64,000 nucleotides of DNA from Lentilactobacillus senioris (GTDB lineage Bacteria; Bacillota; Bacilli; Lactobacillales; Lactobacillaceae), in assembly GCF_026798195.1 (NCBI RefSeq), contig NZ_JAPQEZ010000003.1:248001-312000 (forward strand). Direction: 5' to 3'. Made by a program: the position numbers and the translations under genes. Shown in pieces: positions 9,455 through 18,071 of this stretch; the first letter of the stretch is position 1, and every line of letters starts with the position of its first letter. Under the pieces are notes generated by a model, which searched no databases, was not told where the DNA came from, and saw only the letters and a program-made list of their open reading frames with translations.

Positions 9455-10673
9455 GTTCTGCGGTTCCTTTCTCAGCAAGATGTTGTTCTAAAATTTGAGC
9501 GGCTAAATCACTAACCTCTGCTTGAATTGCTGGAGAATCTAGCTCTTCTTTAATAAAGCTCTCTTGGTCAAAATTATTTAGTAGTAGTTGAAAATTATCA
9601 TTAGTAAGTGCTGCTATCTTAGCCTCTTCAAATGATTGGCGTTCTTCTTGGCTTCCTAACTGCACTGGACTAGGGAGTAATTTAATAGACGTAACCCAAA
9701 AATTATATTCTGATAATAACTTAGCGTTAGCGTCCTGAAGTAACGGCAACAACTGACCATTTATAATTGCTTGTTGCTGTTCACTAGAAATAGTACCAGT
9801 TACTTCAACTCTGATAAAATTCATTTTAGTGAAATTTTTCTTACTTAACTGTTCTAAAATATAAGCAACCATCTCGGTTACTGGTTGAACAGTCAACGTA
9901 ATTGTAATCCGTTGCCATTCAATAGTTGCTGTCGAAATAAATTTAGTAGTTAACTGTTCTCCCTGACTTTCTACTAATAAACATCCCTTTGAACCAGCTT
10001 CATTAATGTGACGTCCTTGGGTATTACCAGAATAATTAATTACTCGTCTCTCATCTAAGGATTGGCGTTGATGAATATGTCCTAAAGCCCAGTAATCATA
10101 ATTTTTAGCGTTAATCTCTGCTAAAGAAAACGGTGCATAAGTTCCTTCAGTTGAATTGATTCCCTCCGCACTGCCATGTAGCATTCCCAGATTCCAGTCT
10201 ACTTGTGAATCAGCCTGCGGATAATTAGTGATCATTCGTTCAGATACCCACTGATTAGCAAAACTAAATCCACTAATTGCCACTATAGTTCCGTCTTTTA
10301 ATGTCAATTTGGTGGTAGTTACCACGTTAGGAAAAACAAAAACATTCTCAGGAAATCCTAATTGCTTGATATCTCCCGCAAAGTAATCATGGTTACCAAA
10401 ACTAATCAAAACTGGAATTTGAGCATTATTTAGTCTGTTTAACTGTTGGTTTAAAAAGTACTTGGCATTAATACTTTGTTCAGCTCTATCAAATAAATCC
10501 CCAACCAGTAAGACAAAATCAACTTGATTATCGATGGCCGCATCAAAAACCTTGGTAGCCGCATCAAAAGTTGATTGTTGCATTTGTTGTAATAACGTAG
10601 TCGGCATTTTAGAATTGGCCAATCCCTTAAAAGGACTATCCAAATGCAGATCAGCTACATGAATAAACTTCAT
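9444..10673 (-). CDS. YhaO-type metallophosphoesterase (SbcD/Mre11-like nuclease)
   Basis: The protein is about 409 residues long, with a calcineurin-like phosphoesterase domain at the N-terminus. Motifs run in order: HVADLHLDSPF, LVGDLFDRA, SFGNHDYFAGD and ALGHIHQR. Mre11/SbcD relatives cleave DNA ends together with an SbcC-like ATPase, here the overlapping yhaN product. The ATG at 10673 follows AAGGTGG at normal spacing; an upstream in-frame start at 10682 is less likely. Confidence 0.9.
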   Translation of the reverse strand: MKFIHVADLHLDSPFKGLANSKMPTTLLQQMQQSTFDAATKVFDAAIDNQVDFVLLVGDLFDRAEQSINAKYFLNQQLNRLNNAQIPVLISFGNHDYFAGDIKQLGFPENVFVFPNVVTTTKLTLKDGTIVAISGFSFANQWVSERMITNYPQADSQVDWNLGMLHGSAEGINSTEGTYAPFSLAEINAKNYDYWALGHIHQRQSLDERRVINYSGNTQGRHINEAGSKGCLLVESQGEQLTTKFISTATIEWQRITITLTVQPVTEMVAYILEQLSKKNFTKMNFIRVEVTGTISSEQQQAIINGQLLPLLQDANAKLLSEYNFWVTSIKLLPSPVQLGSQEERQSFEEAKIAALTNDNFQLLLNNFDQESFIKEELDSPAIQAEVSDLAAQILEQHLAEKGTAERDN

Positions 10674-10702
10674 AATTACCACCTTAATTTTAATATACGA
10701 AA

Positions 10703-10733
10703 AACGCCGGGAACTTAACTGCCCCGGCGTTTT
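10703..10733 (-). terminator. Terminator after the ylbF-family gene
   Basis: GC-rich hairpin AACGCCGGGG/CCCGGCGTT is followed by five T on the minus strand, just after the stop at 10740 and before yhaO. Confidence 0.85.
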
Positions 10734-10739
10734 GAATAA

Positions 10740-11084
10740 TTAGTTACGATATAGATCAGAAATTGGTTCAGTTACTACTTGGTTAATTTGACCTAACAGT
10801 TGGTTAACTGCTTGTTCTTTATTCATTAGTTCAGTGATAGCAGGAACTTTTTCTAATTGACTAGCAAGATCGTGAGCTTGCTTTAATTCATCATCAGTTG
10901 GTTCGATACCTGCCATTTGCTTTTTTTGAAGGTTTAATTGAACTTCTTGGAAATCTTTAAACAGATCAAAGCTCTTAGTATCTGCCTTCATGTTACCGTA
11001 AGCTTGTTTTAATTCCTCAAATTGAGGAGTATTTTTAAGTTCTTTTTGTAGTTGAGTTGCTGTTTCCATAATTTTATCAGCCAT
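10740..11084 (-). CDS. YlbF/YmcA family protein (YheA-like)
   Basis: The protein of about 114 residues is all-helical, charged and soluble, matching the YlbF/YmcA/YheA family. Bacillus YlbF, YmcA and YaaT form a complex that affects RNA processing and development; this paralogue's role is unclear. The start is taken at ATG 11084 behind AAGGTGG. It lies upstream of yhaO, as yheA-like genes often do, but is separated from it by a terminator. Confidence 0.83.
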   Translation of the reverse strand: MADKIMETATQLQKELKNTPQFEELKQAYGNMKADTKSFDLFKDFQEVQLNLQKKQMAGIEPTDDELKQAHDLASQLEKVPAITELMNKEQAVNQLLGQINQVVTEPISDLYRN

Positions 11085-11157
11085 TTTCAGTTCCACCTTT
11101 TTATTAATAGTTATATTTTAACACACCAACTAGCTTTTTTTGAAACCGTTTCTACTT

Positions 11158-13287
11158 TTAAAATAATCCGCTAAGAAAATCCGCAGCTTTTTGTTTAATT
11201 TCATCAGCTCCCTGGCCAATATCATTTACATATTCGCTAGCTTTATCTTTAACGTCACCCCAAAATCCATTACTACCACTATTTTTATTCTTGTTTCTGT
11301 CAGCCATAATGGTTTGAGCATCTTGGGTATCAAAATCAGAATTCTTTGTATAAGGTAACATTCCCGTCATTTCACTTTGGAATAAAGGTCCTACACCATT
11401 GCCACTCAAGTTTTCCAAATGATGTTCGGAATTTGTATTGTCGAATCCTTCCCAGGTAGCAACTACCAGATCAGGAGTATACCCAACAATCCATTTGTCT
11501 TTAGTAGCCTGACCAGTAGCACTAGAATCGGCTTCAGTACTACCAGTTTTTCCGGCTACGGAATAGCCGGCTGGTTGAGCATCGACCCCAGTTCCAGAAG
11601 TAAAGACGCCTAGCATCATGCTTGTCATTTGCTTAGCAACGTTTTTAGAAATAATTCGTTTACCTTCCGGTTTTTGAGTATTATCAACTACTACTTTACC
11701 AGTTGAATCCACAATTTTTCTAATATAGTAAGGCTTCATTAATGTGCCTTCATTAGCAAATGCAGTGTAAGCACTAGCTAATTGCTGAGGTGAAACCCCA
11801 GTAGAAAGTCCCCCTAATGCCAGGGCTAAGTTATCATCGGACTTGGTTATTGGTAAACCAAATTTTTTAACTGATTCGTACCCTTTATTAACCCCAATTT
11901 GGTTTAGTAACCAAACCGCTGGTGCATTCTTACTTTGGGCTAAAGCTTCATACATTGGAATTTGCCCAGCATACATATTATCGTAGTTTTTAGGAGCATA
12001 GTGATTAGAACCGTATGACTTGTGCTTGTCCACCAATTCTGAATCAAAGTTATAGCCTGATTGAAGTGCTGGCGTATATACTGCAATTGGTTTAATGGTG
12101 GATCCTGGTTGTCGTTTAATTTGAGTAGCCCGGTTATATCCTCGAAAGACGTGCTCTCCACGACCACCCACTACGGCTTGAACACCACCTGTAGTTGGGC
12201 TAACTGCGATTGAAGCAGCCTGAACTTTAGTCCCGTCGCTAGCATTGGATGGAAATAACATATCGTTATCAAAGTTAGTCTGCATAGCAGCTTGTTGATT
12301 TTGGTTTAAATTAGTGTAAATTTTATACCCCTTGTTCATAATCTCAGATTCAGTTAATCCGTATTTATTAATAGCTTCATCAATCACTGCATCAAAGTAA
12401 TACGGATATTTATAACCATCTTTATGAATGTAGGCATCCACCACTTCAATGGGAGTTTGCTTATACTCATTAGCTTGTGCTTGTGTAATTTTTTTATTTT
12501 CTACCATTAATTGCAAAACAACGTTTCTACGTTGCTTAGCAGCTTTAGGATGATCAATTGGATTATAAGCACTGGGTGAAGTTAACATTCCGGCCAAAAC
12601 TGCTGCTTGCGGAACAGTTAAATCACTAGCGTTACTACCAAAATATTTCTTAGAAGCGTCTTGAACACCCCAAACTCCGTTTCCAAAGTAAGCATTATTC
12701 AAATACATGGTTAAAATATCATCTTTAGAATAGACATTTTCCACTTGAATAGCTAAAAATAATTCCTTTAACTTTCTAGTCAAAGTTTGTTCCTGGGATA
12801 AATAGGCGTTTTTGACTAATTGTTGGGTTAAAGTACTCCCCCCACCACTAATATAGTCTCGGTGAAGTAATTTATTTTGAATATACAACAAAGCTGCCCG
12901 ACCAAATCCCTTAATTGAAAAACCGTATTCCTTGTAAAAATTGCGATCTTCAGTAGATAATACAGCTTTTGAGATATTTGGTGAAATTTTACTTAATTTC
13001 ACGTAAGTACCCTTTTGGGCATACAACTCACCCGCCTTTTGATTACTAGAATCCATAATTTCAGTTGTTTGGGCTAGCGAAGACTCTAAATTTTCAACGT
13101 TGGCCGTTTTAGCCTGATACGTTAAGTAAGCACTTAAAATCAATGCAACACTTAAAAAAGTCACCAAAAACCATTGAGTGAAATGCCACTTCCCCCAATA
13201 GTAGCGAAAGATCTTGCTGAATCGTTGCCAGTGTGGCTTTAACCATTGCAACAAGCGCGACCCAAAATTATTATTTTGATTTCTCAT
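11158..13287 (-). CDS. Class A penicillin-binding protein (Pbp2A-like)
   Basis: The 709-residue bifunctional peptidoglycan synthase has a cytoplasmic basic tail, one membrane anchor (about 37-62), a GT51 glycosyltransferase domain (STEDRNFY, GGGSTLTQQLVKN) and a transpeptidase domain. The transpeptidase has catalytic Ser in PGSTIKP, SKN in AQSKNAP and KTGS. It polymerises and cross-links glycan outside the membrane. The C-terminal tail is Asn/Asp/Lys-rich. It is an independent unit upstream of the ylbF gene. Confidence 0.92.
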   Translation of the reverse strand: MRNQNNNFGSRLLQWLKPHWQRFSKIFRYYWGKWHFTQWFLVTFLSVALILSAYLTYQAKTANVENLESSLAQTTEIMDSSNQKAGELYAQKGTYVKLSKISPNISKAVLSTEDRNFYKEYGFSIKGFGRAALLYIQNKLLHRDYISGGGSTLTQQLVKNAYLSQEQTLTRKLKELFLAIQVENVYSKDDILTMYLNNAYFGNGVWGVQDASKKYFGSNASDLTVPQAAVLAGMLTSPSAYNPIDHPKAAKQRRNVVLQLMVENKKITQAQANEYKQTPIEVVDAYIHKDGYKYPYYFDAVIDEAINKYGLTESEIMNKGYKIYTNLNQNQQAAMQTNFDNDMLFPSNASDGTKVQAASIAVSPTTGGVQAVVGGRGEHVFRGYNRATQIKRQPGSTIKPIAVYTPALQSGYNFDSELVDKHKSYGSNHYAPKNYDNMYAGQIPMYEALAQSKNAPAVWLLNQIGVNKGYESVKKFGLPITKSDDNLALALGGLSTGVSPQQLASAYTAFANEGTLMKPYYIRKIVDSTGKVVVDNTQKPEGKRIISKNVAKQMTSMMLGVFTSGTGVDAQPAGYSVAGKTGSTEADSSATGQATKDKWIVGYTPDLVVATWEGFDNTNSEHHLENLSGNGVGPLFQSEMTGMLPYTKNSDFDTQDAQTIMADRNKNKNSGSNGFWGDVKDKASEYVNDIGQGADEIKQKAADFLSGLF

Positions 13288-13382
13288 ATATTATTTACTC
13301 CTCTTAATAAAGCAGGACTATTGTACCATATCCCTTAGAAAAGCAAATTTTTCTTACTCAAATTTAAGCTGGGCTTTAAAAA

Positions 13383-13412
13383 TAAAAACCATCCTTAAAA
13401 GGATGGTTTTTA
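13383..13412 (-). terminator. Terminator after argS
   Basis: Hairpin AAACCATCC/GGATGGTTT with flanking A and T tracts, immediately after the argS stop. Confidence 0.85.
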
Positions 13413-13414
13413 GA

Positions 13415-15109
13415 TTACATTTCATCAGGAGCTTTGACTCCAAGTAAGTTCAATGATTCTTTTAGGACGGTAGAAACTGATTTAACTAACGTTAAACGAG
13501 CAGCTAATTGATCATCTTCTACTAAAATCTTAGAATGAGCATAGTATTTATTGAAGGCCTTAGCTAATTTCAATGAGTACTTAGCAATTTCAGATGGTTC
13601 GAAATCTTTGCAGGCACTTTCAACTACTACAGGGAAATCATTAAGAATTTGGATAGTTTCCCAAGCATTTGGATCGCTTAAGTGCTTGTCTGCACTATGG
13701 AAATCAACCGGGTTAGCTTTACGTAAAATACTTTCTGCTCGAGCATGAGAATATTGAACGTAAGGACCAGTTTCCCCTTCAAAACGTAATTGATCTTCTA
13801 AAACGAAGTCAATGTTGTTAGTTCGTTCGTTCTTAAGATCACCAAAGATGATAGCCCCAACCCCAACTTCTTTGGCAACTTCTTCTTTGTTAGGTAAATC
13901 CGGATTTTTTTCTTCAATTTGTTTTTGAGCTAATTCAATAGCTTCATCTAATACTTCATCTAACAAAATTATACGACCCGAACGAGTTGATAGCTTCTTA
14001 CCATTAACTGTAATCAATCCGAATGGAATATGGTGAAGATTTTCAGCAGATGGCAAGCCCATTTCTAATAAGACTGCTTTTAATTGTTGGAAGTAGTAGG
14101 TTTGTTCTGACCCAACCACGTAAAGATTCATCGATGGCTTGTAAGTACGATCACGGTAAATTGCCGTAGCGATATCGCGAGTAATGTAAAGAGTAGCGCC
14201 ATCACTCTTTAAAATCAAAGCTGGGTTCAAGTCGTATTTATCCAACTTAACTACTTGAGCACCTTGAGATTCTTCAAGGAGATTCTTATCCTTTAAGATA
14301 TCAATACCAATGTTCATCTTATCATTGTAGAAAGCTTCTCCATTGTAGGTATCAAAAGTTACCCCTAACTTATCGTAAACTTCATTAAAGGCTTTGAGGG
14401 ATTCTTCTCGGAACCATTCCCAAAGTTGGGTAGTTTCTTCATCGCCATCTTCAAGCTTTTTGAACACTTCTCGAGCTTCATCATCTAATTCAGGATGTTC
14501 TTTGTCTTCTACGTGGAACTTAACGTAGTACTTAACTAGATTGTTAATTGGATCCTTACGAACATCATCTTCGTTACCCCACTTTTTGTAGGCAACAATT
14601 AACTTACCGAATTGAGTTCCCCAATCTCCCAGATGGTTATCCTTAATTGGATGGTAACCATTTTTGCTTAAAATCTTAGCAATTGAATTACCGATAACGG
14701 TGGAACGTAAATGCCCCATTGAGATTGGCTTAGCAATGTTAGGTGAAGACATATCAATTGGCACATTACCGCCTTTACCATTATCATTTTGACCATAAGC
14801 TACGCCTTCTTCAGTAATAGTGGTCAAAACTTCATTACTAAAACGTGCTTTGTCCAAGAAGAAGTTAATATAGGCGCCCTTTACTTCTACTTTTTCATAA
14901 GCAGCAGTATCAATCTTAGCGACTAGATCTTCGGCAATCATATTAGGAGCTTTGTGTATAGTTTTAGCTAACGTAAAAGTAGGAAAAGCAAGGTCTCCCA
15001 TAGCTAATTCTTTTGGCCGTTCTAATTTTTGATATACTTCAGCAGATGTGAGATCATCAGTTCCTAATGCTTGTAAAATTGAATTAGTTACTTGTGCTTT
15101 ATAATCCAT
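13415..15109 (-). CDS. argS: Arginyl-tRNA synthetase
   Basis: The class I synthetase is about 564 residues long. It has the N-terminal ArgS-specific domain (about 5-85), the HIGH-like motif ISMGHLRST (near 125), a KMSKS-like KKLSTRSG and a C-terminal DALR anticodon-binding domain with YVQYSHARAES before it. It charges tRNA-Arg. The start ATG 15109 follows a strong TGGAGGA; a start five codons upstream is less likely. Expression is probably controlled by the T-box leader directly upstream. Confidence 0.96.
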   Translation of the reverse strand: MDYKAQVTNSILQALGTDDLTSAEVYQKLERPKELAMGDLAFPTFTLAKTIHKAPNMIAEDLVAKIDTAAYEKVEVKGAYINFFLDKARFSNEVLTTITEEGVAYGQNDNGKGGNVPIDMSSPNIAKPISMGHLRSTVIGNSIAKILSKNGYHPIKDNHLGDWGTQFGKLIVAYKKWGNEDDVRKDPINNLVKYYVKFHVEDKEHPELDDEAREVFKKLEDGDEETTQLWEWFREESLKAFNEVYDKLGVTFDTYNGEAFYNDKMNIGIDILKDKNLLEESQGAQVVKLDKYDLNPALILKSDGATLYITRDIATAIYRDRTYKPSMNLYVVGSEQTYYFQQLKAVLLEMGLPSAENLHHIPFGLITVNGKKLSTRSGRIILLDEVLDEAIELAQKQIEEKNPDLPNKEEVAKEVGVGAIIFGDLKNERTNNIDFVLEDQLRFEGETGPYVQYSHARAESILRKANPVDFHSADKHLSDPNAWETIQILNDFPVVVESACKDFEPSEIAKYSLKLAKAFNKYYAHSKILVEDDQLAARLTLVKSVSTVLKESLNLLGVKAPDEM

Positions 15110-15138
15110 TTTGTATTCCTCCAAAATTAACGATAAAA

Positions 15139-15350
15139 ATAAAAAATCTCCTACAATTAATAAATAATTGTAAGAGACGAGCTAACCCGCGGTACCACTC
15201 TATTTGATATTTCTATCCGCTTTATTATTGTCTTTTAGTTCTAAAAAGCACGCTTCAAAAGGATTTAGGTTTGCCTTTCACCACCACAAACTCGCTTCAC
15301 TAAACTACCTTTTTACTACTCTTTTATCGTTGAACAATTTCCTGCAAAAT
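15139..15350 (-). promoter_or_regulatory. T-box riboswitch leader of argS
   Basis: The minus strand upstream of argS has the hallmark T-box sequence AGTGGTACCGCG (plus 15188-15199). It is followed by a terminator helix (15147-15177, TCTCYTACAATTA type with a T tract). The terminator can be replaced by an antiterminator that pairs with uncharged tRNA. Upstream GGTGGTGAAAG resembles Stem I elements. A CGT within GAAGCGTGC is a candidate arginine specifier codon, but I could not fold Stem I to prove it. Transcription of argS should rise when tRNA-Arg is uncharged. Confidence 0.85.
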
Positions 15351-15352
15351 TC

Positions 15353-15371
15353 AATGAAGTTAATCTTCATT
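15353..15371 (-). terminator. Possible terminator after tRNA-Gly
   Basis: Hairpin AATGAAG/CTTCATT starts 2 nt after the tRNA 3' end on the minus strand; the T tract is short (TTTT). Confidence 0.5.
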
Positions 15372-15372
15372 A

Positions 15373-15443
15373 AGCGGGTGACGGGAATCGGACCCGCGAC
15401 ACAAGCTTGGGAAGCTTGGATTTTACCACTAAACTACACCCGC
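15373..15443 (-). tRNA. tRNA-Gly (anticodon CCC)
   Basis: A full cloverleaf is visible on the minus strand. Acceptor GCGGGTG pairs with CACCCGC, with discriminator T. The anticodon stem CAAGC/GCTTG holds the loop TTCCCAA, giving CCC, and the T arm is CGGGTCCGATTCCCG. The length is 71 nt without an encoded CCA. It lies just upstream of the argS T-box leader on the same strand. Confidence 0.93.
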
Positions 15444-15555
15444 AATCAACAAAGATAATTGTATCATTAATTTAAATAACTGTCAGTAATTTTTTCTTAA
15501 AGTAGTTGCAATTTGAATAAACTAATTGGATACTAAAAACGAAGGAGTGAAGCAT

Positions 15556-15897
15556 ATGTGGATCTTAATTAACTTTTTAGCTTGGGCTGGTTTTATTCTG
15601 GTGTTACAATCAGGCCTCAGTCAATCAATTGAAAAACAAATTATAAAAAAACTTATTAGAGCTCGCTTATTTTACTTAATTATCATTATTAGTCAAGTAG
15701 TTATCGGTATTAGATCTTATGAACGCTATCCCTTTTTAACTATTTGTGGAATTATTTTAACCTTAATAATTATCCTAGGAACCGAAATAATATTTAGTAG
15801 ACGTAGAACGACAACTATCAAAGGCTATTCTATCTGGTTGCTACTGTTATTAATTACTCTAGCATTATTAAATCAAACTATTATTAATTTCTTTTAA
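15556..15897 (+). CDS. DUF1516 (YisL) family membrane protein
   Basis: The 113-residue protein has four hydrophobic segments and little else, fitting the YisL/DUF1516 family. It has a strong GAAGGAG ribosome-binding site before ATG 15556; an in-frame ATG further up lacks one. Function is unknown. It is a lone plus-strand gene between argS/tRNA-Gly and the racemase, and is followed by a bidirectional terminator. Confidence 0.82.
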   Translation: MWILINFLAWAGFILVLQSGLSQSIEKQIIKKLIRARLFYLIIIISQVVIGIRSYERYPFLTICGIILTLIIILGTEIIFSRRRTTTIKGYSIWLLLLLITLALLNQTIINFF

Positions 15898-15898
15898 A

Positions 15899-15936
15899 AA
15901 CAAAAAAACTAACACAATTGTGTTAGTTTTTTTGTT
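15899..15936. terminator. Bidirectional terminator
   Basis: Perfect hairpin AACTAACACAATTGTGTTAGTT with A and T tracts on both sides, between the convergent yisL-like and racemase genes. Confidence 0.9.
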
Positions 15937-15937
15937 T

Positions 15938-16660
15938 TTACTTATTAGCTGCTCGATTTTTTAATTCGAGATCAATACAGTGTTCAGCTAACACTGATTG
16001 AGCATCTAAAACGTTGAAGCCAGCGCTTCCGGCCCGTTCTTCAGCTACTGAAAGTTCAGTACAACCTAAGATAACAACGTCGCAACCGCGATTATTAACC
16101 ATTTCGTTTAAAATTTCGTGGTATAAGTCAGCATCTACTTCGTTCTTTTCTTTAATATCATCATAGATCAATTCCATCGTCTTCTTAGCTACGATATCAT
16201 CTTCAGCTGGTTTAACTAATTCATAGCCAGCATCAATGATTGGTTGATCGTAAATACCATCATGTAAAGTTCCTTGAGTAGCAATTAAGCCCACTTTTTT
16301 AGCATTAGGATATTTAACTTTAATTTCCTTAACCGTTTCAAGAGGCATATGCAAAATAGGAACATCGGTCAAGGCCTGTAAGTCATCATAGAAGTAATGA
16401 GCGGTATTACATGGAATAGCGAAAAAGTCTGGTCCTAATTTGCTTTGTTGTTTGATGTCTTCAGACAAAGGAATAAATGGATTAGGCTTGCTATGATCCA
16501 AAATATAAGCGGTCCGGTCAGGAATCGTTGCGTTATTTACTAAAATATAGTCCAAATAATCCTGGTCCTTAGTTGCCGGAGTCTTTTCATTTAAAATATG
16601 AATAAAGGTTTCGGTAGCTTCAGTTCCCATACCACCAATAATTGTAAAGAAGTTTTCCAT
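15938..16660 (-). CDS. racD: Aspartate racemase
   Basis: The protein of about 240 residues belongs to the PLP-independent Asp/Glu racemase family. It has the N-terminal GGMGTEAT motif and the two catalytic cysteines in IPCNTAHY (near 84) and LGCTELS (near 193). It converts L-Asp to D-Asp. The ATG at 16660 follows AAGGTGAT; an in-frame start 25 codons upstream lacks support. It lies 156 nt downstream of the D-aspartate ligase-like gene with a hairpin between, so it may have its own promoter or depend on read-through. Confidence 0.9.
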   Translation of the reverse strand: MENFFTIIGGMGTEATETFIHILNEKTPATKDQDYLDYILVNNATIPDRTAYILDHSKPNPFIPLSEDIKQQSKLGPDFFAIPCNTAHYFYDDLQALTDVPILHMPLETVKEIKVKYPNAKKVGLIATQGTLHDGIYDQPIIDAGYELVKPAEDDIVAKKTMELIYDDIKEKNEVDADLYHEILNEMVNNRGCDVVILGCTELSVAEERAGSAGFNVLDAQSVLAEHCIDLELKNRAANK

Positions 16661-16780
16661 AGTAATATCACCTTGCGTAATTTTTTGCGTTAATAGCGCA
16701 CATTTATGAATCTTCCGTTTCGTCGATTGTAGCATATTTATAAAACGTTGTCAGGAGGCCTTAATTTTAACTTAATAAAA

Positions 16781-16808
16781 AACGTTCTTCTATATTTAGA
16801 AGAACGTT
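16781..16808 (-). terminator. Terminator after the ATP-grasp gene
   Basis: Perfect hairpin AACGTTCTTC...GAAGAACGTT followed by TTTTTTATTAAG on the minus strand. It separates the ATP-grasp gene from racD and may be leaky. Confidence 0.8.
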
Positions 16809-16815
16809 TAAACAA

Positions 16816-18066
16816 CTATTTGGCAACGAAATACTTCTTAAAACTAACCGCATAATTGTGCATTGCCCATTTGTAAAGCGCATAACGTTTAGGATTTTTA
16901 TCCTTGCCATACCAGAAAGTAGAACCCCAGCGGCCATCCTTAATTAAAGAAATAGCATGGTCAGTAACTTCACTTTCCTTAGCGTACTTTTCAAAGGTAC
17001 TTGGGTTAACCCCTAACCATAAGAAGTAATTGTTAGTATCTTTGTTAGCCCGTAATGCTTCTTTATCCCCAAGGGAGTCAAACGCGTAATCTTGGATTAC
17101 CCAATCAGCTAACTTGTAACCATTTAAGGAAACAAAGAAGCTACTCCGACCTTGGCGAATATTCATATCAAATAACTTGTATTGTTTGTCACGGTGATCG
17201 TATTTCATATCAAAGTTAGCAAATCCAGTATAGTTAATTGATTCCAAGAAGTGTTGAATTTGATCATAAATGGTATCGTTGTACTCTGGCATAATGGCAA
17301 CGTAATTACCAATAGCAGCAGGTGCTGGATCTTCCAAAATTGGGTGACCTAAACACATCAATTTAACCTTATGATCTTTGCCAACGTAAGCATTCAAGGT
17401 ACGCATATTACTATCATCACCAGGAATGAAATCTTGTAAGATCATTTCAGATTTGTAACCATTATCGTAAGACTTAGCAATGATATCTTTTAGTTCTGCT
17501 TCGTTTTGAATAGTGAAAGCTTTTTTCCGACCTTCAAAATGAACGTCTAACCATTCAACACTGTTAGCAGCTTTTAATGCTACTGGATATTCAAAAGGTT
17601 GATCAATTTCTTCGTGGTTATCGTACATTTCTTTAGTGATTACTCGAGTACCAGGGTATGGCATATCGAATTTATCACACATTTCATAAAAACTAACTTT
17701 ATCGTTAAGTTTCTTGATCAAATCATAGTCAATGTATGGACAAACGAAGACATCTTCAAGATCGGCCTTGTGGCGAGAGATCAATTCGGCATAACCGTCC
17801 CCACATGCAATTAAGATAACTGGACCTTCTGCATCCTTATAACGTTCCTTAAGTTTTAACATGGTTTCAAACCAAACAGGATCTTCTGCAAAACCATCAA
17901 TAAATTCCATATCAACAATCTTAGAATATCTAGTTGGAGCTAAGTTAACTTCAGCAAAAGTTTTAACTGGCTTACCATAAATTTCGTATAATGTTCTGGC
18001 CATACCATAAGCGTTAAAATCGCTTCCTAACAAAATCGGTGTAAATGCTGGTGTTGTTTGGTCCAT
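16816..18066 (-). CDS. ATP-grasp ligase, probable D-aspartate ligase for the peptidoglycan cross-bridge
   Basis: The protein of about 416 residues has a carboxylate-amine ligase ATP-grasp core: VALKAANSVEWL for the ATP lysine, ILQDFIPGDDSNMR, and metal-binding FDMNIRQGRSS. It resembles the Enterococcus faecium D-Asp ligase, which attaches D-Asp through its beta-carboxyl to the Lys of UDP-MurNAc-pentapeptide. Linkage to murE, asnB and racD strongly supports that role. ATG 18066 follows AAAGGA; a GTG at 18075 overlaps the murE stop but is too close to the binding site. Confidence 0.85.
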   Translation of the reverse strand: MDQTTPAFTPILLGSDFNAYGMARTLYEIYGKPVKTFAEVNLAPTRYSKIVDMEFIDGFAEDPVWFETMLKLKERYKDAEGPVILIACGDGYAELISRHKADLEDVFVCPYIDYDLIKKLNDKVSFYEMCDKFDMPYPGTRVITKEMYDNHEEIDQPFEYPVALKAANSVEWLDVHFEGRKKAFTIQNEAELKDIIAKSYDNGYKSEMILQDFIPGDDSNMRTLNAYVGKDHKVKLMCLGHPILEDPAPAAIGNYVAIMPEYNDTIYDQIQHFLESINYTGFANFDMKYDHRDKQYKLFDMNIRQGRSSFFVSLNGYKLADWVIQDYAFDSLGDKEALRANKDTNNYFLWLGVNPSTFEKYAKESEVTDHAISLIKDGRWGSTFWYGKDKNPKRYALYKWAMHNYAVSFKKYFVAK

Positions 18067-18071
18067 ATCTG

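Noticed and set aside
15204-15458. Plus-strand open frame of 84 codons
   Set aside because: It lies across the T-box leader and tRNA-Gly on the other strand and has no ribosome-binding site.
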